Part shown: in pieces, positions 34,658 through 43,771 of the stretch
Position numbering within the stretch: the stretch's first letter is position 1
How the letters are laid out: each line of letters begins with the position of its first letter
From: JABDIY01 sp963803845
GTDB taxonomy: Bacteria > Actinomycetota > Acidimicrobiia > Acidimicrobiales > SZUA-35
Direction of reading: 5' to 3'
Assembly (NCBI GenBank): GCA_963803845.1
Contig: CAWDNZ010000004.1
Coordinates: forward strand, 1,736,001-1,800,000
DNA length: 64,000 nucleotides
Made by a program: the position numbers and the translations under genes
The notes under the pieces: model-generated
Database searches by the model: none
Seen by the model: only the letters and a program-made list of their open reading frames with translations
What the model was told of the DNA's origin: nothing

Positions 34658-36028
34658 TTAGCCGGGCAGGGTCTTTGCCAGTTCAACTTCGGTTGGCTCA
34701 TGATGGTTGCGGGCCTCCGGAGGGAGGAGATCCACGATCTTGTCCATGAGGATGGCGGTTTCGTCCTTGGCGGATCCGGTGGGGTGATAGGGCTCACCGA
34801 AGCGAACCAAAATCTTCGGCGGATTGGCCAGGTTGAGAAGATAGGGAAGCTTCCGGTTGCGTGGCCATGCCGCCTCGGTTCCCCAGATGCCAACGGGAAC
34901 GATGGGCACGCCGGTCTGGAGCGCTAGCCGTACCGCGCCGAAGCGTCCCTTGAGTTCCGGGTCGAAGAAGTCCAGCCCTCGGGGGATTGTTCCTTGGGGG
35001 AAGACGGCAACCACCTCGCCAGCCCGGAGTGCACGGGCCGCCTCGCCCATCGGGTTTCCGGTCTTTGATTGCCGATCCACACGGATCGCCCCCATAGCGG
35101 TTGCCATTGCACCGGCGATCGGCACGTCGGTCACTTCCTTCTTGGCGAGAAAGCGGACCGGCCGGTGGGCTCGGCTCACCGCCTGGCCCAATACCAGCGG
35201 ATCCAGATAACTTCGATGGTTCGGGGTGATCAGTAGCCCCTTCTTGCCTTCGAGGTTTTCCAGTCCTTCCACGGTGATCTTGATCCAGGGCATTAGCTCG
35301 GTTCTCACCAGTTCGGTGGCGATGCGCTGCGGTTCGATTCCCAGCGGTTTTGGTACGCCCGGGGGTGCCGTGAAATAGAGCACGGGGATCGATGCCACCT
35401 GGGCGTATGCCCAGAGCCGCGGATCGGGATTGACCGCGGTGGGATTGCCGACGCAGCGCAGGAGCGGGAGATCAAAGATGCTGTCGGAGTAGGCGTAGCT
35501 GTCGGCTAGCTCCACGAGGTTGGCGCGGGCCCAGGCTTTGACGGATCGGGACTTGCCCCGATTCCACACGAATTCACCGTCGACCGTTCCGTTGTAGGTC
35601 TGGCCGCCATCGCTGCTGCGGTAACGCGTGGCCAGCACATCATCGAAACCCATGAGGTCGGCGAAGGGTTTCACGAGCTCGTAGGGAGTGGTGGTAGCGA
35701 GAACCACCTTTGTCCCAGCGGCCAAATGGTCGGAGATGAGTTCTTTGGCGAATGGTTCGACGGCGTCGGCGAGATTCTGCGCCACATGCTGACCAGCCGC
35801 CCGGACCCGGGCCACACCCCATCCTTTGGTGGCGCGAATACCGATGCGTGTAAGTGCCATGGACGGAAGCGTCTCGCCGACCACGTTGAAGACCCCGAAG
35901 AGCAGACTCTCGCCGCGGATCGGCTTGTCGGGCAGAAGTCCCTCTGCCCGGAGCGCCGTGGAGATCAATGGGCCGCTGGCACCCTGCAATAATGTGCGGT
36001 CAAGATCGAAAAACGCAGCAGCGGTCAT
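34658..36028 (-). CDS. HAD-IB hydrolase fused to 1-acylglycerol-3-phosphate acyltransferase
   Basis: A 456-residue two-domain protein of lipid metabolism. The N-terminal HAD-IB phosphatase has FFDLDRTLLQG (nucleophile Asp), the segment VVLATTTPYELVKPFADLM and the SDSIFDLPLL metal-binding end. From about residue 240 comes a PlsC-type acyltransferase with NHRSYLDPL (the H(x4)D catalytic pair), RVDRQSKTGN and FPQGTIPRG. Fusions of this order are known in actinobacteria and combine removal of a phosphate with acylation of glycerol-3-phosphate derivatives. The ATG start begins directly in the HAD domain. Confidence 0.9.
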   Translation of the reverse strand: MTAAAFFDLDRTLLQGASGPLISTALRAEGLLPDKPIRGESLLFGVFNVVGETLPSMALTRIGIRATKGWGVARVRAAGQHVAQNLADAVEPFAKELISDHLAAGTKVVLATTTPYELVKPFADLMGFDDVLATRYRSSDGGQTYNGTVDGEFVWNRGKSRSVKAWARANLVELADSYAYSDSIFDLPLLRCVGNPTAVNPDPRLWAYAQVASIPVLYFTAPPGVPKPLGIEPQRIATELVRTELMPWIKITVEGLENLEGKKGLLITPNHRSYLDPLVLGQAVSRAHRPVRFLAKKEVTDVPIAGAMATAMGAIRVDRQSKTGNPMGEAARALRAGEVVAVFPQGTIPRGLDFFDPELKGRFGAVRLALQTGVPIVPVGIWGTEAAWPRNRKLPYLLNLANPPKILVRFGEPYHPTGSAKDETAILMDKIVDLLPPEARNHHEPTEVELAKTLPG

Positions 36029-36121
36029 GGGTAAAACCTATCGGCAACCCCGCCTAGGCGCTGAGCCCAGCTTGCTGTGCTCGAGCTAGAAGCCTTCGTT
36101 TCTTGAACGCTGATCACTCGC

Positions 36122-39100
36122 TCACATCTCGGCGTTCCACTGAAGCTCCCGGTCGCGGCCTACAGGCGAGTACGAGCATCGCAGCCCGGTCTGGATAGAA
36201 CGATCCAAGTGAGCCGCCAGATCGGGCGTGACCTCGCCAAGACGCCGAATAGCATCGCGGATACGACCACTCACGGCCTTGCGCGCTCGCTCTGCTGGGT
36301 CATTGGCATTGGACCGAATCCGGCCACCAAGGCCAGTCACCCGTCGCAGCTCGGCGAGAAGTTGCCGGCGCTCGAGGTCGAGCAACTCGCTCCTGCCGAG
36401 GTCAGCATTGCGGTCGGCGTCGTCAATCTCTGCATCGAGGTCGAGAACCCTCCGCCGATAAGCGTCGAGCGCCTTCATATCGGTCATCGCATCGGTCCCG
36501 ACACCCGAACTCGCGAGGCCACCGACGAGTTCCAGCGCGGAGACTTCCTGGTCGCGACGATCAACCAGGGTCGCTATGTCAGCCAAGCCTTTCAGATGCG
36601 GCATCGTTATCGCCTTGTGTTGCCACGAGATCGTCCAGACGCCGCCCTGACGAATCAGTGATGCGGTCACCGGTTCGGATTCATCGACACCGTCCGGTGA
36701 GATCGCCGCCGTTCGCTCCTTGATGGCCAGGAGAGCGCGTTCCCCCTGACTCTCCCACACCGCTGCGCCGAGGCTCCGAGACGTCACGATCGATTGGTGC
36801 AGCATCGACTCCGCTAGCTCGTGATCGCCGAGTGCGGACGAGAGAATGCCCGCACTGTGGGCGAATGGCCCTGCGAAGGCCACAACTGCTCCGTTCACAC
36901 CGCACGCATCCGTGATGTCCTTGATGTCCGCCAAGAGCTGGGCACACAATTCCCTTTGCCCGAGAGCAACGCTCGCCTCGGCAAGGTGGCCCACCAACAC
37001 TGATCTGAGGTAAGAGCCCTCGCTCTGCCAGCCGCCAGCGGTATCCACCTTTCTAACCTCGCGTTCCGCTCCCTCGAGATCGCCGGCCGTGGCGAGCGCT
37101 CCTGCGGCGACCGCGTGAGCTAGGACTGGCGCCCCGGTCCACCAGCGCACGGCATCGGTGGCGAGCGTCTTCAGCTCATCGGGGTCCCGTCTGGCCGTTG
37201 CGAGCGCCACGCGTTGGGACATCAGTACGTTGCCTGTGTCCGGCTCGTGGATTTGTTCTCCAATGCGGCCAGCGTCCTCCATGAGCATCTCAGCACGATC
37301 GAGGTCACCGTCGATTAGTGCCACTGCTGCACGCCGCGTCTGAATCATGTACCGATCTCGGGGTTCGTTCCTGGCGCTGAGCACGTCAAACCACTCGGCG
37401 AGCACCGAACGGAATCGGGCGTCGCCCGATTCCAGCAACCCGTTCGCCTCGAGGATCAGCCCCTCCACCTGGCGGTCGACGTCACCGAGAGCGGCGCCGA
37501 CGGCAGCAATTTCGTGACCGAGTTCGGCTCGCTCGGCTCCGGTTCCTGGCCACCACAGGGCATCGTGTCGGGCCAGCAGGCAGGCGGCGATCGTTTCGTC
37601 GTGTCCTGACTCTCGACCGAGTGTCAGGGCCTCTTCGCTGAGCGGTGCGGCGCGGTGGCGATCCTTCGCCACTGAGTGCTGGAGTTCGCGAGCCAGGGCT
37701 GCTGTGAGCTGCGCTTGTCTGGTCAGGCTGATACCGGTCACGGCGGTCAGCGCCGTTTCGATTTGGGCAATGATCTCGTCTCGGGGCACAGAGAACTTAG
37801 CTCCGAGTCGATGCACGGCCAGGGCGACGTCGGCAAGTTCCTCGGCACCGGCGGCGCCTTTTGCAGCTTGGGCCAGAAGGCCACGGGCGGCCTCTGGGTC
37901 GCCTGAGCGAGCCCGGTTGTCGGCTTCGTCCATCAGCAACCGCGTCATGACGTCGGACTCGATATGCCAACCTCCGTCTAGCGCAGCGAGGCGCACCCGG
38001 TGAAGGTGACCGGCGGCCTCGCTGAACGCAAGACGTCCGCGTTCGTCTTTGGCAGCCTCGCCGGCCCACCGGATTGCCTTGGCCGGCTCAACGGTGGCGA
38101 GCGCGTGGACGTAGTGGCGAGCCACGTCGCCTGGCGACACCTCAGCGCCGCGTTGTTGGCGAGCCTCCAGGGCAGCACCCACGGCAGCGTGCAGCCCCGA
38201 ACGATCGGCCGCATTGAGCTCGCGATAGAGGGTCTCGCGGTAAATGTCGTGGGTGAACCAGAATTCCACTCCTCGCGCGGTTCTGACTAGGCCGGCATCG
38301 ATCGCCGGGGCGAGGTGGTTGAGCACCACTACCGCCGTTGCGTTCGTGGCGGCGCCCAACACGTCGAGCAGCAACCGGTTGCCGAGGACACTCGCCACTT
38401 CGAGTAATCGCCGGCTCTCCAAAGACAGGAGCTCGAGACGCCGAGTAACAGCTCCTGTCACCACCGTCGGGAGCGCCGCAAGGTCACCAGCGGCCCTCAA
38501 CCGTGCGAGTTCACCAACGAAGAGTGGATGTCCGTCCGTTCGTCGGTGGAGGTCGACGGCGAGTTCTCGCGACACCGGTGGACCAGGGATCGCTCGAACC
38601 AGCGCCTCGACACCATCGATGGTGAGACCGTCAAGATGCACGCTTCCAGCGTGGGAGCCGATAGTGGCTAGTCGTTTGCGCCGTTCCTGGTCGAGTTCGT
38701 CGTGGCGAAACGCCCCGATGACCAGCAGTTGAGCTGTTCTGGGAGTCCCGATCACGTAGTCGATCAAGTCAAACGTGGAGGAATCCGCCCACTGGAGGTC
38801 GTCGAGCACAACCACCACGTGCCGGTCTTTGGCCAGCTTCTCAAGCCAGTGGGCCGCAGCATCAAATAGGAGCAGACGGTGCCGGTCCGGGTCCCCGGCG
38901 GCAGGTTCGGGCGAACCGAGCATTCGGATCAGAAGCGACAAGAGTCCGCCATCATGTCCAGCGGCAGTGGACGCGACATCGATTCCAACGGTGTTCGCCA
39001 CCTCGTCGAGCGCCTGCATCCACGGCCAAAAGCCCGGGGCCCCGTCTCCTTGCCAACAGGTGCCCCACCCGAGAACTGCAAATGGCGAATCTTCACCCGC

Positions 39101-39262
39101 ACCGTCGAGCGCCGCTCTGATCAGCGAAGTCTTTCCAATACCCGCCTCACCGCTCACGAGAACCGCCGACGCACGCCCATTTACCGACCTCGTCACGGCC
39201 TCGCCGAGATCCCGCAGAGGCCCTGCACGCCCGACGATGCCGGCCCCGTTCCCGTCGCTCAT
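36122..39262 (-). CDS. Large STAND-type ATPase regulator
   Basis: A cytoplasmic protein of 1046 residues. Near the N-terminus it has a P-loop ATPase (VSGEAGIGKTSLIRAAL at about residues 37-50) and Walker B VVVVLDDLQWAD at about 150, followed by winged-helix and long TPR-like helical repeats to about 850. The C-terminal ~130 residues contain AYRRRVLDLDAEIDDADR, VSGRIRDAIRRLGEV and RTGLRCSYSP-like sequence (TGLRCSYSP), a domain found at the end of many actinobacterial ATPase/SARP-type regulators. No LuxR-type helix-turn-helix is obvious. Start at the ATG at 39262, with a G-rich stretch (GGGGGG) upstream. It is divergent from the methyltransferase/nitrilase pair and may control it. Confidence 0.78.
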   Translation of the reverse strand: MSDGNGAGIVGRAGPLRDLGEAVTRSVNGRASAVLVSGEAGIGKTSLIRAALDGAGEDSPFAVLGWGTCWQGDGAPGFWPWMQALDEVANTVGIDVASTAAGHDGGLLSLLIRMLGSPEPAAGDPDRHRLLLFDAAAHWLEKLAKDRHVVVVLDDLQWADSSTFDLIDYVIGTPRTAQLLVIGAFRHDELDQERRKRLATIGSHAGSVHLDGLTIDGVEALVRAIPGPPVSRELAVDLHRRTDGHPLFVGELARLRAAGDLAALPTVVTGAVTRRLELLSLESRRLLEVASVLGNRLLLDVLGAATNATAVVVLNHLAPAIDAGLVRTARGVEFWFTHDIYRETLYRELNAADRSGLHAAVGAALEARQQRGAEVSPGDVARHYVHALATVEPAKAIRWAGEAAKDERGRLAFSEAAGHLHRVRLAALDGGWHIESDVMTRLLMDEADNRARSGDPEAARGLLAQAAKGAAGAEELADVALAVHRLGAKFSVPRDEIIAQIETALTAVTGISLTRQAQLTAALARELQHSVAKDRHRAAPLSEEALTLGRESGHDETIAACLLARHDALWWPGTGAERAELGHEIAAVGAALGDVDRQVEGLILEANGLLESGDARFRSVLAEWFDVLSARNEPRDRYMIQTRRAAVALIDGDLDRAEMLMEDAGRIGEQIHEPDTGNVLMSQRVALATARRDPDELKTLATDAVRWWTGAPVLAHAVAAGALATAGDLEGAEREVRKVDTAGGWQSEGSYLRSVLVGHLAEASVALGQRELCAQLLADIKDITDACGVNGAVVAFAGPFAHSAGILSSALGDHELAESMLHQSIVTSRSLGAAVWESQGERALLAIKERTAAISPDGVDESEPVTASLIRQGGVWTISWQHKAITMPHLKGLADIATLVDRRDQEVSALELVGGLASSGVGTDAMTDMKALDAYRRRVLDLDAEIDDADRNADLGRSELLDLERRQLLAELRRVTGLGGRIRSNANDPAERARKAVSGRIRDAIRRLGEVTPDLAAHLDRSIQTGLRCSYSPVGRDRELQWNAEM

Positions 39263-39368
39263 GGCACCCCCCTTCGCTCTCGTAGAGAATCGCCAGATTG
39301 ATTCTGGCACAACCGCCCCTGATCTGGCGCCTTCAGGATGACACAACCAACCCCGAAGGACGGCCGAA

Positions 39369-40220
39369 ATGACATTCAACTCAGCTCAATACAAGACATC
39401 CACCCGCCAGCAGTGGCAGGACTACGCCAGCGGCTGGAACGACTGGGCGCCACTGCTCGAGTCCTGGCTGGGCGAGGCCACCGAGCATATGCTCGACATG
39501 GCTGGCGTCACAGCCGGAAGCAACGTCCTCGACGTAGCGGCTGGCGCCGGCGGGCAGAGCGTGGCCGCTGGTCTCAGAGTCGGCTCCACGGGCACGGTCC
39601 TCGCCACCGATCTGTCTCCCGCCATATTGGAACACGCACAACGGGCAGCGGATTCCGCTGGCCTAACCAACCTCTCGACCTTGGAACTCGACGGTGAGGA
39701 ACTGAGGGGCCTCGCAGCCGAGAGCTTCGACGCGGCGATCTCGAGGGTTGGACTGATCTACTTTCCGAACCGTCAGGAGGCACTCGGAGGAATTCACCAC
39801 ACACTGCGCGAGGGCGGGCGGTTTGCAACGGTGACCTACTCGACCGCTGCAACAAACGGATTCTTCTCGATACCGGTCTCAATAATCCGTGATCGCGCCA
39901 AGCTTCCACCGCCCGCAGCGGGCCAACCCGGCCCGTTCAGCCTGGCCGACCCTGAAGTACTGGAACGTGACCTGACCCAAGCAGGATTCCACGACGTTGT
40001 CGTTGAGATCGTCGACGCTCCCGTTCGGCTCCCATCGGCCGCTGACTGCGTGCGCTTCGAACGCGAATCCTTCGGTGCGCTGCATCAGATGCTCGGGACG
40101 CTGGGCGCTGACGAACAAGCTGACGTCTGGGACGAAATCGAGGAAGCCCTGAGCCAATTCGACACCGCCGACGGATTCGTCGGGCCGTGTGAACTTGTAA
40201 TCGCTGGGGCCACCCGATGA
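39369..40220 (+). CDS. SAM-dependent methyltransferase
   Basis: A 283-residue class I methyltransferase of the Methyltransf_11/UbiE type. Motif I reads VLDVAAGAGGQSVAAG, followed by LATDLSPAILEHAQRAAD and the post-motifs FDAAISRVGLIYFPNRQEAL and LREGGRFATVTYS. The start has AAGGA about eight bases upstream. The stop overlaps the nitrilase start (ATGA), so the two proteins are made together. The substrate is unknown; coupling to a nitrilase suggests a small catabolic or modifying pathway. Confidence 0.83.
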   Translation: MTFNSAQYKTSTRQQWQDYASGWNDWAPLLESWLGEATEHMLDMAGVTAGSNVLDVAAGAGGQSVAAGLRVGSTGTVLATDLSPAILEHAQRAADSAGLTNLSTLELDGEELRGLAAESFDAAISRVGLIYFPNRQEALGGIHHTLREGGRFATVTYSTAATNGFFSIPVSIIRDRAKLPPPAAGQPGPFSLADPEVLERDLTQAGFHDVVVEIVDAPVRLPSAADCVRFERESFGALHQMLGTLGADEQADVWDEIEEALSQFDTADGFVGPCELVIAGATR

Positions 40221-41134
40221 CCGCCCGAGGCGAGTTTCGAGTCACCGCCGTACAGGCGACCCCCTCCTATCTCGACCGCGAGGGGACGCTCGACATCGTC
40301 GCTTCCCACATCGCGGCGGCCGGGGCCGACGGGGTCGACCTGGTCGTGTTTCCCGAGTCGTTTGTCCCCGGCTACCCCGACTTCGTCTGGCGACTGCCAG
40401 CGACGGAGGATGCTGCCTGGTACCAACGTTTCGAGGAGCAGGCCGTCGAGGTCGACGGGCCGCACCTCGACAAGGCAAAGACTGCTGCCAAGGACGCTGG
40501 CGTCTGGGTTGCCCTCGGAATCACCGAGCGAAGCACATCGGGAACGCTTTACAACTCAGTGGTCTACATCGACGGTCGGGGCGAGATAGCTGGGCTCCAT
40601 CGCAAGCTGATCCCCACCGCTGCCGAGCGAACCGTCTGGGCCAACGGCCAGGGACCGATGCTCACCGTCGTCAACATTGGCGGTGTGATGGTCGGTTCGC
40701 TGATCTGTTGGGAGAACTACATGCCCCTGGCCCGAGCGGCGCTCTATGCCAAGGGGATCGACGTGCTGCTCTCGCCGACCTGGGACAACAGCGATGTGTG
40801 GGTGCCAACGCTGCAACATATCGCCAAGGAGGGACGCATCTTCGTCGTCGGTGTCACGGCTTGTATTCGTGACAGTGACGTTCCCACAGATCTTCACCGC
40901 GCGGCCGAGATCTACGCCGATCCCGATGGATTCCTGTCCAAGGGAAACAGCACCATCGTGGCTCCCGGCGGCGAAATCCTCGAAGGGCCGCTGTTGGCCG
41001 AGGAAGGAACCGTGACGGCCACGCTCGATCTCGCTCGGATCGCTGCCCAACGCCGCTCCTTCGACCCTGTCGGTCACTACGCCCGTCCCGACGTTCTCAC
41101 CCTCACCGACGCCACGAGTCGAGACCCACAATGA
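40217..41134 (+). CDS. Nitrilase-type carbon-nitrogen hydrolase
   Basis: A 305-residue member of the nitrilase superfamily. The Glu-Lys-Cys triad is visible: VVFPESFVPGYPDFVW (Glu), GLHRKLIPTAAERTVW (Lys), and GSLICWENYMPLARAAL (Cys). The CWENYMP context and ALYAKGIDVLLSPTWDNS point to a true nitrilase branch (nitrile to acid plus ammonia) rather than an amidase. It is translationally coupled to the upstream methyltransferase. Substrate unknown. Confidence 0.88.
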   Translation: MTARGEFRVTAVQATPSYLDREGTLDIVASHIAAAGADGVDLVVFPESFVPGYPDFVWRLPATEDAAWYQRFEEQAVEVDGPHLDKAKTAAKDAGVWVALGITERSTSGTLYNSVVYIDGRGEIAGLHRKLIPTAAERTVWANGQGPMLTVVNIGGVMVGSLICWENYMPLARAALYAKGIDVLLSPTWDNSDVWVPTLQHIAKEGRIFVVGVTACIRDSDVPTDLHRAAEIYADPDGFLSKGNSTIVAPGGEILEGPLLAEEGTVTATLDLARIAAQRRSFDPVGHYARPDVLTLTDATSRDPQ

Positions 41135-41294
41135 CGCATCCGACCCGTGGCCTGCGTAACGGTGGCTGTCACCGGCATCGCACCAATTTCTGATCGGCAT
41201 CGAGCTAGCGCTCGACGAAGCGGCCCACTCAGCCAGGCGTGCCGCCCACTTTGCCGCGGATCAATTTCCTGTCACGAACCACAATCGGGTCATT

Positions 41295-41335
41295 TTCCTG
41301 TCCCCAGCCACACTAAATGTGGCTCTGGACAGGAA
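41295..41335. terminator. Long hairpin between convergent genes
   Basis: TTCCTGTCC + AGCCACA pairs with TGTGGCT + GGACAGGAA (41295-41312 with 41318-41335) around a CTAAA loop, with a two-base mismatch in the middle. It lies between the convergent nitrilase and aconitase genes and could end both transcripts, though T-runs are short. A related TCAATTTCCTGTC stretch lies 29 bases before it (41261-41273), so it might instead be the end of a vanished insertion element. Confidence 0.45.
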
Positions 41336-41361
41336 TTTCAGCAGATCTGGAGAACGTTTGC

Positions 41362-43653
41362 TCAGGCCAGGTTGCGGCGGATGACGTTGAGGGCGCTGCC
41401 GGCCTTGAACCATTCGATCTGCTCGGGGCTGAAGGTGTGGTTGCCCTTGAAGCTCCACGCCTCACCAGAGGGCGGCGTGACGGTCACCGTGACCGGGGTA
41501 CCGGGCGTGAGGTAGGCAAGCCCCGTTATCCCGATTCGATCGTCTTCGTTGATCCGGTCGTAATCGGCAGGATCGGCAAAGGTGAGTGCCACCATGCCTT
41601 GCTTTTTCAGGTTGGTCTCATGGATGCGGGCAAAGCTGCGGGCGATAGCTACCAGACCCATCCGGAAACGGGGCTCCATGGCGGCATGTTCCCGGCTGGA
41701 GCCTTCGCCCATGTTCTCATCGCCGATCACGACCCAGGGCTGATTGGCTTCGTGGTATGCCTTGGCCACGTTGGGGAACGTGTCTATCTGTCCCGTTAAT
41801 TGGTTCTTTCCGTGCCCCACTTCATAGGGGGATCCGTTGGCGTGCCGGAATGCATTGACGGCACCGAGATAAAGATTCCCCGAGATGTTCTCCAGATGTC
41901 CTCGATACTTGAGCCACGGGCCCGCCATGGAAATGTGGTCGGTGGTGAACTTGCCTTGGGCTTTTACCAGGATCGGCAGGTCGGCGTAGTCGTTTCCGTC
42001 CCACGCTGGGAACGGGGTAAGAAGCTGCAGTCGGTCCGAGGTTGGAGAAACGGCGACGTTGATTCCTGCGCCCGATTCTGGGGGAGCGATGAACCCGGAT
42101 TCGCCCTCGTCGAAACCTTGGGGAGGAAGCTCGATTCCTACGGGTGTTGACAGGGAGACTTCTTGGCCGGCATCGTTGGTGAGCGTGCCGTTCACCGGGT
42201 CGAAATCGATCCGACCGGAGAGCGCCAGCGCCATCACGGTCTCGGGGGACGTGACGAAAGCGAGGGTGGCCGCATCGCCGTCATTCCGCTTGGGGAAGTT
42301 CCGGTTGTAGCTGGTGACGATCACGTTGGTCTCGCCCGGTTGGCGTTCGTCGGACCGATCCCACTGCCCAATGCACGGACCACAGGCGTTGGCCAGCACG
42401 GTGCCACCGAGCGCCTCGAAGTCAGCCAACAGCCCATCTCGTTCGATGGTGGCCCTGACCTGTTCTGATCCGGGAGTGATCATGAGCTTGGTCTTGAGAC
42501 TAAGGCCCTTGGCTGCCGCCTCGCGGGCGATTGAGGCAGCCCTGGTGATGTCTTCGTAGGAGGAGTTGGTGCAACTCCCGATCAACGCCGCGCTGATCTC
42601 CAGCGGCCAGCCCATCTCGGCCGCCTCGGCGCCGAGGTCCTTGACTTCTCGAGCGAGGTCGGGCGTGTGAGGGCCATTGATGTGCGGCGTGAGCTCGGAC
42701 AGGTTGATCTCGATCACTTGGTCGTAGTAGTCACCGGGGTTGGCCAGGACCTCATCATCGGGCCGAAGGTGATGCGCCACCTTGTTGGCGGCGTCCGCGG
42801 TGGCCTCTCGGCCGGTGCTCTTGAGGTAACGAGCCATGGCATCGTCGTAGCCGAACAATGACGTGGTGGCTCCGATCTCGGCTCCCATGTTGCAGATGGT
42901 GGCCTTGCCTGTAGCGCTGATGCTGTTGGCGCCCTCGCCGATGTATTCAACAATCGCACCCGTTCCGCCCTTCACCGTGAGGATCTCTGCCACCTTGAGG
43001 ATGACGTCCTTCGGGGCGGACCAGCCGCCGAGTTGGCCGGTGAGCTTCACGGCTATCGCCTTGGGCCAACGCACGTTCCACGGGAACCCGGTCATAACAT
43101 CCACCGCATCGGCACCGCCGACCCCGATGGCAATCATGCCAAGGCCGCCACCGTTGGGGGTATGGGAATCGGTCCCGATCATCATGCCGCCGGGGAAGGC
43201 GTAGTTCTCCAGCACGACCTGGTGGATGATGCCGCTCCCGGGCTTCCAGAAGCCGCCGCCGTACTTGGCGCTGATCGAACGGAGGAAGTCATAAACCTCT
43301 TCGTTGGTGTCGATGGCTCGGAGCAGATCTTGTTTTCCTTCCACCTTGGCCTGGATTAGGTGATCGCAGTGCGTGGTGGTGGGAACCTGAACTTCGCTGA
43401 GTCCGGCGGTGTCGAATTGGAGCCACGCCATTTGGGCTGTGGCGTCTTGCATGGCTACTCGGTCGGGCCGGAAGTCGACATAGCTGACCCCTCGCTCTAC
43501 CTCAGCTTCGGCGTTGTCGAGATGATTGCCCAAAATCTTTTCGGCCAGGGTAAGACCGCGGCCCAGCCGAGATCGGAGGCCACCGACTCGTTCATCCAGC
43601 GTGGCGTACACGCCTTCGATGAGTTCAATTGGGGTTTCGGGTCCAACGGTCAT
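41362..43653 (-). CDS. acn: Aconitate hydratase, mitochondrial type
   Basis: TCA-cycle enzyme converting citrate to isocitrate, 763 residues with a [4Fe-4S] cluster. The cluster cysteines are in IGSCTNSSYEDI and NACGPCIGQWDR, and the active-site serine/arginine stretch is MGEGSSREHAAMEPR. Length, domain order and motifs such as GGMMIGTDSHTPNGGGLGMI match the mitochondrial (ACO2-like) branch rather than the longer AcnA/IRP type (about 890-940 residues) usual in actinobacteria. I place the start at ATG 43653, which has AGGAG seven bases upstream; the 20 residues before it are not conserved. It is divergent from a GntR-family regulator with a shared, palindromic promoter region. Confidence 0.93.
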   Translation of the reverse strand: MTVGPETPIELIEGVYATLDERVGGLRSRLGRGLTLAEKILGNHLDNAEAEVERGVSYVDFRPDRVAMQDATAQMAWLQFDTAGLSEVQVPTTTHCDHLIQAKVEGKQDLLRAIDTNEEVYDFLRSISAKYGGGFWKPGSGIIHQVVLENYAFPGGMMIGTDSHTPNGGGLGMIAIGVGGADAVDVMTGFPWNVRWPKAIAVKLTGQLGGWSAPKDVILKVAEILTVKGGTGAIVEYIGEGANSISATGKATICNMGAEIGATTSLFGYDDAMARYLKSTGREATADAANKVAHHLRPDDEVLANPGDYYDQVIEINLSELTPHINGPHTPDLAREVKDLGAEAAEMGWPLEISAALIGSCTNSSYEDITRAASIAREAAAKGLSLKTKLMITPGSEQVRATIERDGLLADFEALGGTVLANACGPCIGQWDRSDERQPGETNVIVTSYNRNFPKRNDGDAATLAFVTSPETVMALALSGRIDFDPVNGTLTNDAGQEVSLSTPVGIELPPQGFDEGESGFIAPPESGAGINVAVSPTSDRLQLLTPFPAWDGNDYADLPILVKAQGKFTTDHISMAGPWLKYRGHLENISGNLYLGAVNAFRHANGSPYEVGHGKNQLTGQIDTFPNVAKAYHEANQPWVVIGDENMGEGSSREHAAMEPRFRMGLVAIARSFARIHETNLKKQGMVALTFADPADYDRINEDDRIGITGLAYLTPGTPVTVTVTPPSGEAWSFKGNHTFSPEQIEWFKAGSALNVIRRNLA

Positions 43654-43710
43654 TGGGTGCTCCTGTTTTCTCGGGCGAGTACCTTCGGCCTCTTTGCGAC
43701 CGATGTGATA

Positions 43711-43728
43711 CAACTATAATACAAGTTG
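43711..43728. promoter_or_regulatory. Shared promoter with palindrome between aconitase and gntR
   Basis: CAACTATAATACAAGTTG contains a perfect TATAAT (43715-43720) for the GntR gene and a TATTAT on the opposite strand for aconitase, framed by near-symmetric arms CAACT and AGTTG. An operator here would control both divergent genes, which fits autoregulation and control of aconitase by the GntR protein. The leader of the GntR gene would be about 45 bases. Confidence 0.5.
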
Positions 43729-43771
43729 CGGTCATCGTCTACTCGAAGACCCCGATTCGAGAGAGGGATTC

